64,000 nt of DNA from Acidimicrobiales bacterium. GTDB taxonomy: Bacteria > Actinomycetota > Acidimicrobiia > Acidimicrobiales > Iamiaceae. Made by a program: the position numbers and the translations under genes. How positions within the stretch are numbered: the stretch's first letter is position 1; every line of letters starts with the position of its first letter. The notes under the pieces are model-generated. The model ran no database searches. It was not told where the DNA came from and saw only the letters and a list, made by a program, of their open reading frames with translations. Below, piece after piece: positions 51,415 to 59,593 of this stretch. Location of the stretch: positions 1-64,000 of the forward strand of contig JAODBM010000128.1 of NCBI GenBank assembly GCA_025463985.1, written 5' to 3'.

Positions 51415-52226
51415 TGGCCCTCGAGGAGGGGACCACGGACGTGCGCGTCGCCGGCGTCCGCCTGCGGGTGCGCGTGATGGGTGACGGGCCACCCCTCCTG
51501 TTGCTCATGGGCCTCGGCGGCAACCTCGACATGTGGCAGCCGCTGTCCGCCGCGCTCAAAGGTCGCCGGCTCATCATGTTCGACATGCCCGGCAGCGGGG
51601 GATCGAGCGGCCCGCGGCTCCCGCCGACCATGGCCCACAACGCGTGGCTCGTGAACCGCGTCCTGCGCCGGCTCGGGCTCGACGAGGTCGACGTGCTCGG
51701 CTACTCGTGGGGCGGGATGCTCGCGCAGCAGGTGGCGCTCCAGCACCCGGCGCGGGTCCGAAAGCTGGTCTTGGCCTCGACCCACGCCGGCCTCGGCAGC
51801 ATCCCGGGCCGGCCGTCGGTCATGCGGATCATGGCGACGCCCCGCCGCTACTACTCCCGGTCCTACCTCCGGGCGGTCGCGCCGAAGATCTACGGCGGCA
51901 AGGCGCGGACCGCAACGGACGTGGCCACCCAAGCCGACCAGCGGCTGACGCGGCCGCCGAGCCGCCTCGGCTATATGACCCAGCTCATCGCCGCCGGCAC
52001 GTTCAGCAGCCTCGCATGGCTGCCGCTCGTGGTCGTCCCCACCCTCGTGCTCTGCGGCGACGACGACCCGCTGGTCCCCACCGTGAACGCCCACATCCTC
52101 GCCCACCGACTCCCCAACGCCCAGCTCAGCATCGTCGCCAACGCCGGCCACCTGCTGCTGATGGACAGCGTCGACGAGGTGGTCCCGATCATCGAGCAGT
52201 TCTTGGCCGGGGGCACGCGCCAGTAG
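51411..52226 (+). CDS. Alpha/beta hydrolase, probable intracellular PHA depolymerase (PhaZ-like)
   Basis: The gene encodes 271 residues from ATG 51411 (ATGA overlap). The hydrolase fold has LLLLMGLGGNLDMW (oxyanion region), the nucleophile elbow GYSWGGMLAQQ (Ser about 103), an acid in LCGDDDPLVP (about 222) and the His in NAGHLLLMD (about 248). Medium-chain-length PHA depolymerases carry a very similar GxSWGG-x-LAQQ elbow and hydrophobic SRLGYMTQL segment. With phaC and an acyl-CoA ligase in the same operon, depolymerisation of stored polyester is the most likely role; a general esterase cannot be excluded. Confidence 0.75.
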   Translation: MMALEEGTTDVRVAGVRLRVRVMGDGPPLLLLMGLGGNLDMWQPLSAALKGRRLIMFDMPGSGGSSGPRLPPTMAHNAWLVNRVLRRLGLDEVDVLGYSWGGMLAQQVALQHPARVRKLVLASTHAGLGSIPGRPSVMRIMATPRRYYSRSYLRAVAPKIYGGKARTATDVATQADQRLTRPPSRLGYMTQLIAAGTFSSLAWLPLVVVPTLVLCGDDDPLVPTVNAHILAHRLPNAQLSIVANAGHLLLMDSVDEVVPIIEQFLAGGTRQ

Positions 52227-52245
52227 GGTCGGGCGCTCCCCAGCT

Positions 52246-52268
52246 CTCCTCCTGTGGTCGAGGAGGAG
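52246..52268 (+). promoter_or_regulatory. Hairpin that sequesters the ribosome binding site of the antiporter gene
   Basis: CTCCTCCT (52246-52253) pairs perfectly with AGGAGGAG (52261-52268) across a 7-base loop. The right arm is the very strong Shine-Dalgarno sequence of the gene starting at 52276. The structure could act as a switch on translation, for example by temperature or ligand, or merely as a weak upstream terminator. Confidence 0.5.
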
Positions 52269-52275
52269 GCATCCC

Positions 52276-53301
52276 GTGATCCACGTCCTCTTGCTCGTCG
52301 GTGCGGCGGTGGCGATCTATGTCGCCTGTGAGTGGTTCATCAATGCGGTCGAATGGCTCGGCGTCCAGCTGAAGGTCGGCCGCATGGCCGTCGGGACCCT
52401 CCTCGCCGCCATCGGCACGGCGCTGCCGGAGAGCGTCGTCACCTTCGTCGCCGTCGTGTTCGGCCACGGCGCTGCCAGCAAGGACATCGGCGTCGGCGCC
52501 GCGATGGGCGGCCCGCTCGTGCTGTCGACGATCGCCTATGCGTTCGTCGGCTTCGTGCTGATCTCGCGCACCCGACGCCTCGACACGCCGGTGGGTCCGG
52601 TCGCCGAACCCACGGCTGAAAGCGACGGCCAACGACCCGTGGACACGCGCCGGCTGGCCCGGGACCAGATGTGGTTCCTCGCCGTGTTCGTGTTCAAGGT
52701 CGGGCTCGGGCTCGTCGCGTTCGCCATCAAGCCATGGCTCGGCGTGCTGTTCTTTGCCGCCTATGGCGTGTACTTCGCGCGCGAGCTCGGCAACCGCGAA
52801 GGCTCCGGCGACGCGCACGACCTCGACCCGCTGCGCCTGCAGCCAAAGGCGGCCACGCCGTCGGCGGCCGCGGTCATCGTGCAGACCACGGCCACGCTCG
52901 CGGTGATCTTCGTGGCGTCGCAGGTCTTCGTGCGCCAGCTCGAATGGGCCGGCCCGAAGCTCGGCCTGTCGGCCACAGTCACCGCGCTCTTGCTGTCCCC
53001 TGTGGCGACCGAGCTGCCCGAGATCATGAACGCGCTGCTGTGGGTGCGGCAGGGCAAGATCGACCTCGCGCTCGCCAACATCAGCGGGGCGATGATGATC
53101 CAGGCCACCGTGCCCAGTGGCCTGGGCATCCTGTTCACGAAGTGGCGGTTCAACGGGCCGCTCCAGGCCGCCGGCATCACCACGATGGCCGCGATCGTCT
53201 ATCTGCTGTTGACGATGCGCGCCAAGCGGCTCACCGCCGGGCGCCTCGCGGCCGGCGCCGCGTTCTATGTCGCGTTCGCCATCGCGCTCGCCTTCATGTG
53301 A
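52276..53301 (+). CDS. Sodium/calcium exchanger-family (CaCA) cation antiporter
   Basis: The protein has 341 residues from GTG 52276. It has about 10 membrane segments in two inverted halves. The alpha-repeat signatures are GTLLAAIGTALPESVVTFVAV (first half, Glu about 51; only the core cited) and SPVATELPEIMNALLW (second half), the paired acidic residues that bind the cation. A cytosolic loop of about 40 residues between the halves is rich in charged residues. It probably exports Ca2+ or another divalent cation in exchange for Na+ or H+. Its ribosome binding site lies in a hairpin, and its stop is part of a shared terminator. Confidence 0.85.
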   Translation: MIHVLLLVGAAVAIYVACEWFINAVEWLGVQLKVGRMAVGTLLAAIGTALPESVVTFVAVVFGHGAASKDIGVGAAMGGPLVLSTIAYAFVGFVLISRTRRLDTPVGPVAEPTAESDGQRPVDTRRLARDQMWFLAVFVFKVGLGLVAFAIKPWLGVLFFAAYGVYFARELGNREGSGDAHDLDPLRLQPKAATPSAAAVIVQTTATLAVIFVASQVFVRQLEWAGPKLGLSATVTALLLSPVATELPEIMNALLWVRQGKIDLALANISGAMMIQATVPSGLGILFTKWRFNGPLQAAGITTMAAIVYLLLTMRAKRLTAGRLAAGAAFYVAFAIALAFM

Positions 53302-53334
53302 CGGCGCCGCGCCGCGGCCTGCGAGCTGCCGTCA
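53299..53334. terminator. Shared terminator spanning the stop codons of convergent antiporter and MarR genes
   Basis: TGACGGC (53299-53305) pairs with GCCGTCA (53328-53334). The TGA of the antiporter is in the left arm and the TGA of the MarR gene in the right arm, the same design as at 39686-39718. Confidence 0.5.
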
Positions 53335-53772
53335 GGCGCGGCCCAGCTCGCCGAGCAGCGCGACGAGCTCGGCGTGGCTCTGGGCGACCCCCGGGCAGTG
53401 CTCGAGCACCGAGGCCATCACGTCGTCGATCACGCCGCTCGCGTCCGAGACCAGCTCTTGGCCCGCGGGCGAGAGGGTGGCGGGGGCCAGCCGCGCATCG
53501 CGCTCGTTCTTGACGGTGGCCACGAACCCGAGCTGCTCGAGCGGCCGCAGCGCACGAGTGACGCCTGAGGGCGTCAACCCCACGGTGCGCGCCAGCTCCA
53601 CGCGGCTCGCACGCGCTTGAGGTGCGTCGGCGAGCGCTCGCAACAGCCGATACTCGCCCAGGCTGATGCCGCGGATGCTCGCCAGGTGGCCGTCGAGCCG
53701 CCGTTCGACGGCGTTGCTCGCGGCGGCGAGCGCGAGCGCAAGCTCGTGTCCTGTGCCCGTCCGGTCGTCCAT
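53332..53772 (-). CDS. MarR-family transcriptional regulator
   Basis: The gene encodes 146 residues from ATG 53772; ATGs at 53787 and 53808 are alternatives. The winged helix (about 45-105) contains SLGEYRLLRALADAPQARASRVELARTVGLTPSGVTRALRPLEQLG, the standard MarR order, followed by a wing NERDARLAPATLSPAG and dimerisation helices. On the minus strand TATGCT lies six bases before the ATG with no ribosome site, suggesting a leaderless transcript. The regulated target is not obvious; neighbours are an antiporter and an SDR. Confidence 0.88.
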   Translation of the reverse strand: MDDRTGTGHELALALAAASNAVERRLDGHLASIRGISLGEYRLLRALADAPQARASRVELARTVGLTPSGVTRALRPLEQLGFVATVKNERDARLAPATLSPAGQELVSDASGVIDDVMASVLEHCPGVAQSHAELVALLGELGRA

Positions 53773-53856
53773 GGCGAAAGCATACATGATCCGTGAGCAA
53801 TCACGCATCGCGCATTGGTTCGTCGGTCTGAGCAGCAGCTGCCGAGGGCGAGGCCG

Positions 53857-54618
53857 TCAGATGAGGGCGAGCCCGCCGTCGACCGTGAGCGTGTGGCCGG
53901 TGATGTAGGAGGCGTCGTCGGAGAGCAGGAACGTCGTGGCGGCGGCGACGTCCCAGGCGCGGCCCTGATGGCCCAGCGGCACCGGCGTGCGCCCGCGCGA
54001 CGGGCGACCGGCGGTGGCGGCTCGCCCGAGCGGCGTGTCGATGAGGCCCGGGGCGACGACGTTGGCGCGCACGCCGGCGCGGGCGCCCTCGAGCGCGACG
54101 TGGCGGCACAGCCCGATCAGCCCGGCCTTCGACGCGTCGTACGCCGGCAGGCGGCTGCCCGGCTGCAGTCCGGCCAGCGAGCCGACGTAGACGATCGACC
54201 CGCCGTCGCCGAGGAGCGGGAGCGCGGCGCGCGACAGCAGGAACGGGCCGCGCAGGTTCACCGCGAGCGTGCGGTCCCAGTCCGCCGCGCTCGTGCCCCG
54301 CAGCCCACCGCCCAGCGCGATGCCGGCGTTGCACACGAGCCCCGAGAGGCCGGCGGCCTCGTCGACCATGCGCTCGCAGTCGGCTTCGACGCTGACGTCG
54401 CCGACCACGACCTGCGCCTCAGCGCCCTCAGCCTCGACCAGGCGAGCGGTCGCGGTGGCGGCGTCCTCGTCCCGGTCGGCGCACACCACGCGTGCACCCT
54501 CGCGGCCGAGGGCGACCGCGATGGCCCGGCCGTTGCCGATCGGGGCGTCGGGCTCCGCGCTCGGTCGCGTGCCGGCGCCGACCACGAGCACGGTCCGTCC
54601 GGCGAATCGGCCGGCCAT
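53857..54618 (-). CDS. SDR oxidoreductase with extended nucleotide-binding loop
   Basis: The 253-residue protein starts at ATG 54618, overlapping the previous stop by one base. The Gly-rich loop is unusual: VVGAGTRPSAEPDAPIGNGRA places about ten extra residues between the first Gly and the final G-x-G of TGxxxGxG. Other motifs are normal: CADRDE, VCNAGIAL, YDASK (about 155-159) and TVDGGLALI. This loop type occurs in an SDR subgroup of actinobacteria. It forms an operon with a CMD-fold gene; the substrate is unknown. Confidence 0.8.
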   Translation of the reverse strand: MAGRFAGRTVLVVGAGTRPSAEPDAPIGNGRAIAVALGREGARVVCADRDEDAATATARLVEAEGAEAQVVVGDVSVEADCERMVDEAAGLSGLVCNAGIALGGGLRGTSAADWDRTLAVNLRGPFLLSRAALPLLGDGGSIVYVGSLAGLQPGSRLPAYDASKAGLIGLCRHVALEGARAGVRANVVAPGLIDTPLGRAATAGRPSRGRTPVPLGHQGRAWDVAAATTFLLSDDASYITGHTLTVDGGLALI

Positions 54619-55181
54619 CAGGCGACCGGTCCGAAGCCGATGACGCCGTCCTCGAGTGGGACGCCCAGGGAGTTGAGCGTGCAGGACACGAGCAGGTAGT
54701 GGCCGACGACCATCGGCACCTCGATCAGCTGCCGTTCGTCGTAGCGCTCGGCCAGCGCCGCCCACGTCTCGTCGCCGATGCAGCTGTCGTCCTTCAGCTC
54801 GTCGGCCGCCCGGAGCAGGACCGCGTCGAACGGCGCCCAGCCCGGGGCGTCGGGCCCGGCCTTGATCCGCTCGATCTCCTCGTCGGTCAGGCCCGTGGCC
54901 CGGCCGATCGTGACGTGCTGCGCCCACTCGTACTCCGCCCTGCAGCGCCAGCCGATGCGCAGGATCAGCAGCTCGCGCTCGCGGGCGGGGAGCTTGCCGG
55001 CCAGGAGCTTGCCCCCGAAGGGCATCCAGCGGCGGAAGAGGCCCGGGTGGCGCACGAGCGTGGCGAAGATGTTGATCGTCGACCCCACGTCGACGCCGGC
55101 CAGCAGCTCGGCTTGCACCGGATCTCGCTCGTCAGCCGGGAGCGGTGCGATGCGCGGGCGGGCGGGTCGGGCTGGCGACAT
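54618..55181 (-). CDS. Carboxymuconolactone decarboxylase-family protein
   Basis: The gene encodes 187 residues. The CMD core helix ARERELLILRIGWRCRAEYEWAQHVTIGRATGL (cited in part; about 70-102) has Glu and His at the usual positions, and a LTDEEIERIKAG segment follows as in many family members. It is the third CMD-fold protein of the window and the most typical. It lies upstream of the SDR and is divergent from a nitroreductase across 102 bases. It probably acts in the same small pathway as the SDR, perhaps on a quinone or lactone. Confidence 0.8.
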   Translation of the reverse strand: MSPARPARPRIAPLPADERDPVQAELLAGVDVGSTINIFATLVRHPGLFRRWMPFGGKLLAGKLPARERELLILRIGWRCRAEYEWAQHVTIGRATGLTDEEIERIKAGPDAPGWAPFDAVLLRAADELKDDSCIGDETWAALAERYDERQLIEVPMVVGHYLLVSCTLNSLGVPLEDGVIGFGPVA

Positions 55182-55283
55182 GGTGGCTCCACGGGTGGCT
55201 CGGGTCGGGCGCCGCCCACGATCGCACGTGCAGGGCCCAGGCGCCGGAGGGAGCGACGGCCTGCCGGTCCTAGGGTGCCAGCC

Positions 55284-55910
55284 ATGACCGACGACGGGTT
55301 CAGGGATCTGATGCGCACGACGCGGGCGACGCGGCGCTACACCGACGAGCCGGTGAGCGACGAGATCCTCCACCGCTGCCTCGAGGCGGCGACGTGGGCG
55401 CCCTCGGGCGGCAACCAGCAGTCGTGGCGGTTCGTGGTGCTCCGCTCGCCGGCGGCCCGAGCCGCCGTGGCCGAGGGGGCGCGCGCGGCGCTGGAGGTGA
55501 TCCAGGACGTCTACCGCATGGTCCGGCCCGAGCCCGACGACACCTCGCGCCAGGCGCGCTCGGCGCGGGCCGTGTTCGAGCTGCACGAGGGCGCGGCCAG
55601 CGTGCCGGCGGTGGTGCTCTTCGCGATGCAGCCGCAGCAGATGACGCCGCCGCTGTTCCAGGGCGCATCGATCTATCCGGCGATGCAGAACTTCCTGCTC
55701 GCAGCGCGAGCCGAGGGCCTGGGTGCGCTCGTGACCGGCTGGCACACCACCGGCGAGGCCGCGCTGCGCGAGGTCGTCGGCGTCCCCGACGACTGGCAGC
55801 TCGCGGCGCTGGTGATCGCCGGCTGGCCGCGGGGAAGCCTCGGCCCCGTCCGCCGGCGGCCCGTCGAGGAGGTCGCCGCGCTCGACGCCTGGGACGCTCC
55901 CTTCGTGTAG
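55284..55910 (+). CDS. Nitroreductase-family FMN oxidoreductase
   Basis: The protein has 208 residues from ATG 55284. FMN-binding Arg residues lie in TRATRRYTDEPV (about 12-23), the APSGGNQQSWRF segment (about 39-50) is typical, and GLGALVTGWHT (about 148-158) forms the second flavin contact. It is expected to reduce quinones, nitro groups or enones using NAD(P)H. TAGGGT ends seven bases before the ATG without a ribosome site, a pattern of leaderless transcription. It faces the CMD-SDR operon. Confidence 0.88.
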   Translation: MTDDGFRDLMRTTRATRRYTDEPVSDEILHRCLEAATWAPSGGNQQSWRFVVLRSPAARAAVAEGARAALEVIQDVYRMVRPEPDDTSRQARSARAVFELHEGAASVPAVVLFAMQPQQMTPPLFQGASIYPAMQNFLLAARAEGLGALVTGWHTTGEAALREVVGVPDDWQLAALVIAGWPRGSLGPVRRRPVEEVAALDAWDAPFV

Positions 55911-56047
55911 CCCACGAACCCGCAGCTCCGGTGGCCGCACCTGCGCCACCCACTGGCCCGGGAGCGGGGACGTCGCGTGGACGAACTACGTTCTCGACGC
56001 CACCTCTGGCGAGGCGGCGCCGGCTGCGCGCGACGAGGAGACGAGAC

Positions 56048-56461
56048 ATGGTCGAGGTACGACGAACCTGCGAGCTCGGGTCACCGGTGGCCGACGTCTG
56101 GGCCCTGGTCCGCGACTTTCAAGCGCTGATCCTCGAGTTCGGGCTGCCCGTGACCTTCGAGGGCGAGGGCATCGGCCAGACGCGCACGATCGCCGGTGCG
56201 ACGGGCAACATCACCGAGCGGTTCGACGCGTGCGACGAGGCTCGACGAGAGATCGTGTATTCGATCGTCGACGGCGACGTGCCGGTCAGGGACTACCGGG
56301 CCACGATGCAGCTGACGGAGATCGGCGCCGATCGAACCAGGCTGGATTGGACCGGGGTGTTCGAGGTCGGGGACCCCGCGAAGGTCGACGAAGCGTCGCG
56401 GTTCATCGGCGGCAACTACAAGGCCGGCATGGCCGGCTTGCAGCGGCGCTTCGGCGCGTAG
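56048..56461 (+). CDS. SRPBCC-family (polyketide cyclase-like) protein
   Basis: The gene encodes 137 residues from ATG 56048 with GAGGAG seven bases upstream. The fold is a helix-grip: N-terminal strand, DVWALVRDFQALILEFG helix, antiparallel strands (ERFDACDEARREIVYSIVDG), and a C-terminal helix ending in GNYKAGMAGLQRRF. This closely matches plant PR-10-like/MxaD-type family members. It probably binds a hydrophobic small molecule. It stands alone between the nitroreductase and the signalling cluster. Confidence 0.75.
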   Translation: MVEVRRTCELGSPVADVWALVRDFQALILEFGLPVTFEGEGIGQTRTIAGATGNITERFDACDEARREIVYSIVDGDVPVRDYRATMQLTEIGADRTRLDWTGVFEVGDPAKVDEASRFIGGNYKAGMAGLQRRFGA

Positions 56462-56600
56462 CGCCACCGGGGGCCCGATCAGTGGGTCCCTCGACGCGGC
56501 GATACGTCGCCTATCCTGAGCGCAGTCACTGGTCGGCCGTCACGTCTCTTGACCCTGGAATGGCCACCTTCCTTTGGCGTTCGCCATCAGGAGGGCCTCC

Positions 56601-56990
56601 ATGGGTCAGGTCATGTCAGATGCCGACGATGACGCCGATGCGGCGCAGCCCGAGTGGCTTGCTGCGGTGGGGATCCTCAGCAGCGACATCGGGGCGATCG
56701 TTCGCGATCGGCGGACGGTGCTGGTGTCGTTGCGTGGCCACGTCGACCTCGTGGTCGCCGACGAGCTCCAGCGGGCCGTGAGCGCCGTGATCGACGACGA
56801 TGTCGAGCGCGTCATCTTCGAGCTCGAGCACCTCGAGTTCATGGACGCGGCCGGCCTGCGGGTGCTGGTGTCCGCTCGCGCGCGCCTCGGCGGTGCCATC
56901 GGCTCGGTCGTCGTGCGGAACCCCAGCGCCATGATCCGTCGCGTCCTCGAGGTCACCCTGCTCGGCGACATGCTGGCCGACGTCGATTGA
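56601..56990 (+). CDS. STAS-domain anti-sigma factor antagonist
   Basis: The protein has 129 residues from ATG 56601 (AGGAGGG about five to six bases upstream); an earlier in-frame start at 56574 is less well supported. The STAS domain (about 30-125) has VLVSLRGHVDLVVADELQ and the phosphorylation-site loop EFMDAAGLRVLVS, where the usual Ser is Ala (DAAGL where SpoIIAA has DSSGL). It may therefore not be switched by phosphorylation. It is co-translated with a GAF-ANTAR gene (TTGA overlap). Confidence 0.8.
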   Translation: MGQVMSDADDDADAAQPEWLAAVGILSSDIGAIVRDRRTVLVSLRGHVDLVVADELQRAVSAVIDDDVERVIFELEHLEFMDAAGLRVLVSARARLGGAIGSVVVRNPSAMIRRVLEVTLLGDMLADVD

Positions 56991-57688
56991 GCTCGGCCGG
57001 ACCGCGGCGCCTCCGCATCTTGGCCAAGTTGGCCGAGGGCGACCGCGGTCTGGACTCGACCAGGCTGTGCGAGGTCTGTACCGACGTCATCGGTGTCAGC
57101 GGGTCAGGGATCATGCTCATCGACGGCGACGTCATGCAGGGCTCGGTCTGCAACTCCAACGCCGTGAGCGCACAGGTCGACCAGCTGCACTTCGCGCTCG
57201 GCGAAGGGCCGTGCGTGGACGCGCACGACCACGATCGTCCGGTGCTCGAACCGAACCTGGCGGCGCCGGCCGCCGTGCGGTGGCCGGCGTTCAGCGACGC
57301 CGCGCTCGCGCTCGGCGTCCGGGCGATCTTCGGCTTCCCGCTCCATGTCGGAGCGGCCCGGTTCGGCGCGCTGGACCTCTACAACGACACGCCCGGCCGG
57401 CTCACCGACGACCAGTTCGCGGACACGCTGGTGATGGCCGACGTCGCCGCTCATGCCGTGCTCCTGATGCAAGCCGAAGCACCCCCCGGACAGCTCGCCG
57501 CAGAGCTCGAAGCCGGTGGCAGCTTTCAGTTCGTCGTCCACCAAGCGTCAGGCATGGTCTCCGCCCAGCTGAGCGTCTCCGTCGGGGAGGCGATGACGCG
57601 GCTGCGGGCCTACGCGTTCGGCGACGGCCGCCCGCTCGCGGAGGTCGCGCGCGACGTGGTCGAACGAAGGCTTCGCCTCGATCGTTGA
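56987..57688 (+). CDS. GAF-ANTAR regulator (RNA-binding antiterminator type)
   Basis: The 233-residue protein starts at TTG 56987, overlapping the STAS stop; no better start lies nearby. A GAF domain (about 10-150) contains CEVCTDVIGVSGSGIMLI, GEGPCVDA and FGFPLHVGAARFGALDLYN. The ANTAR domain (about 170-225: VHQASGMVSAQLSVSVGEAMTRLRAYAF, then EVARDVVERRL) is a three-helix RNA-binding module that promotes antitermination. It probably senses a ligand or redox state through GAF and acts on mRNA leaders. A related protein follows at 57809. Confidence 0.82.
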   Translation: MSSAGPRRLRILAKLAEGDRGLDSTRLCEVCTDVIGVSGSGIMLIDGDVMQGSVCNSNAVSAQVDQLHFALGEGPCVDAHDHDRPVLEPNLAAPAAVRWPAFSDAALALGVRAIFGFPLHVGAARFGALDLYNDTPGRLTDDQFADTLVMADVAAHAVLLMQAEAPPGQLAAELEAGGSFQFVVHQASGMVSAQLSVSVGEAMTRLRAYAFGDGRPLAEVARDVVERRLRLDR

Positions 57689-57808
57689 CCTCAGAGCCCG
57701 AACCAGCGCCGCCGACATGGGGCGCCAATCCAGCCTCGCGACTTGCGATTTATCATTGCAAAGCCCGTGCCCCGCCGCGGCGGAGCGTGCAACCTGATCG
57801 GGGAACAG

Positions 57809-58543
57809 ATGACCAGAGAACGCATCATGGCGCAGACGTTCGTCGATCTCGCCGACACGCTGGTCGCGGACTTCGACGTCGTCGACGTGCTCACGCTGCT
57901 CGTCGATCGCTGCGTCGACGTGCTCGACGTCGCCGCCGCCGGATTGATGATCGTGGGTGCCGACGGAGAGCTGCGAGTCATGGCCTCGTCGAGCGAAGCC
58001 ATGCGGGTGGTGGAGCTGTTCGAGCTGCAGTCTCATGAGGGGCCCTGCCTGGACTGTCACCGGCTCGGCGAACCCGTGTCCGAGCCGAACCTCGACGAAC
58101 ATCGCCAGCGCTGGCCGCGCTTCGCTCCCGAGGCGCTCGCGGCGGGCTTTCGCTCGGTCCAGGCGGTGCCCATGCGGCTGCGCGGAACGATCCTCGGCGC
58201 GGTCAACCTGTTCCAGATCGACGCCGGCGATATCAGGCCGGCAGACGTTGCTGCCGCTCAGGCGTTCGCGGACATCGCCACCATCGCGCTGTGCCAGCAC
58301 CGGGCCGCGAAAGAGGCCCAGGAGCTCAACGAGCAGCTCCAGACCGCGCTCAACAGCCGGATCGTCATCGAGCAAGCCAAGGGGGTCGTTGCGCAGTCCC
58401 GGGGGCTGAGCATGGAGCAGTCGTTCGCCACCATGCGGCGCTACTCGCGCGACCACAACGTGCGCCTCGGCGACGTGGCGGGCCGGCTCATCGATGGAAC
58501 CTTGAGCCCGGCCGTTCTCGGGCCCAGCGCCTCCATCGAGTGA
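57809..58543 (+). CDS. GAF-ANTAR regulator (second)
   Basis: The gene encodes 244 residues from ATG 57809, with GGGGA upstream. The GAF domain (about 10-160) includes CVDVLDVAAAGLMIV, EGPCLDCHRLGEPV and QAVPMRLRGTILGAVNLF; a coiled segment AKEAQELNEQLQTALNSR links it to ANTAR (about 185-240: IVIEQAKGVVAQSRGLSMEQSFATMRRYS). The ANTAR signature is closer to the consensus than in the preceding gene. A CCGCCGCGGCGG palindrome and a TATCAT element in the 120-base upstream gap may hold its promoter or an RNA target. Confidence 0.88.
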   Translation: MTRERIMAQTFVDLADTLVADFDVVDVLTLLVDRCVDVLDVAAAGLMIVGADGELRVMASSSEAMRVVELFELQSHEGPCLDCHRLGEPVSEPNLDEHRQRWPRFAPEALAAGFRSVQAVPMRLRGTILGAVNLFQIDAGDIRPADVAAAQAFADIATIALCQHRAAKEAQELNEQLQTALNSRIVIEQAKGVVAQSRGLSMEQSFATMRRYSRDHNVRLGDVAGRLIDGTLSPAVLGPSASIE

Positions 58544-58605
58544 CGGCGCACCGCTGCTGAAGCGTCTCGACCGCCGAGCCGAGCCGAGCCGGGCACCGTG
58601 CCTGG

Positions 58606-59475
58606 TCAGGGCTGGAACGTGAACAGAAACACCTGGGTCGCGTAGGCGACGAGCCGCGGCGCTTGATCACAGCCCGGGCCGCAGTCCCAGAGCGCCATGT
58701 CCGCCGACGCGTAGCCGTCACCGGCGTGGCGGGCGGTGTTGTGCATGAGCACCCAAGGCGACCGGCACTCGGCGAGCAGATGGACGGTGAGGTCGATGCT
58801 CGGCGCGAACCAGTTGCTCTCCCGGCCGGTCTTCTCGCCGACCGCACCCGGCATCGTGTCCGCGAGCACCACCAGGCCCAGCGGGTCGAGGGTGCCGTCG
58901 TCGAGGAACGGCGGGTCGTCGAACCGATGCCACGACACCACCTCGGCGCGGTCGGGCTCGTAGTCCTCCCACGGCGCGTGCCCGCGCACGGCGCGCCCCT
59001 CGGCGTGCTGCCAGAAGGGCATCGGTTCGAACGGCTCGACGTCGGGTGGTGGTGGATCCCGCCACGACGGGCAGTCGTCGGGGTGCGGGCGCTCGGCCGG
59101 CGGCTCGAGGTCGGTGAACTCGAAACCTCGCCGTGATTCGCCGAACACCGCGGTGGTCAGGTGCCCGCGGCTCGCCTCGTCGTTGCGCACCTCGGCGCGC
59201 GCGTGAGACATGGTGCGCCCCCGGCGCAGCACATCGACCTCGATCGTGACCGGTCCGTCGGCGACCTGGGCGGCGAACGTGGTGTGCAGCGTGCGGAGCC
59301 GGTGGGTCGGCGCCGCGAGCGCGTCCTGCATCGCCCGCAGGGCCATGGCGGTGACGACGCCGCCTTGGGGCAACGGACGCAGGTTCCAGATCGGATCGAT
59401 CGAGCCTGCATAGATGCCCTCGGTGACGCAGCGCACCTGGGTCGAGTCGACGAAGGCGTTGCCCACGACGTGCAT
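58606..59475 (-). CDS. Acyl-CoA thioesterase-type double-hotdog protein
   Basis: The protein has 289 residues and two hotdog folds, as in TesB/ACOT8-like thioesterases. The N-terminal half shows PLPQGGVVTAMALRAMQDAL and LHTTFAAQVADGPVTIEVDVLRRGRTMSHARAEV; the C-terminal half has FAPSIDLTVHLL and the closing ATQVFLFTFQP. It probably hydrolyses acyl-CoA to free acid and CoA. It lies 118 bases downstream of the thiolase gene on the same strand and may belong to the same fatty-acid or side-chain pathway. Confidence 0.8.
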   Translation of the reverse strand: MHVVGNAFVDSTQVRCVTEGIYAGSIDPIWNLRPLPQGGVVTAMALRAMQDALAAPTHRLRTLHTTFAAQVADGPVTIEVDVLRRGRTMSHARAEVRNDEASRGHLTTAVFGESRRGFEFTDLEPPAERPHPDDCPSWRDPPPPDVEPFEPMPFWQHAEGRAVRGHAPWEDYEPDRAEVVSWHRFDDPPFLDDGTLDPLGLVVLADTMPGAVGEKTGRESNWFAPSIDLTVHLLAECRSPWVLMHNTARHAGDGYASADMALWDCGPGCDQAPRLVAYATQVFLFTFQP

Positions 59476-59593
59476 CCTGGTGGCGGGCGTCGCGCCCGGT
59501 CAACGGCGTTTCCGGTGGCGGCCGTGCGCGACCTACGAGCGGCGAGGGCGGACCGGCCGACACGCGGTCGCGGCGAGCCGGCCCGCGCTCGTC

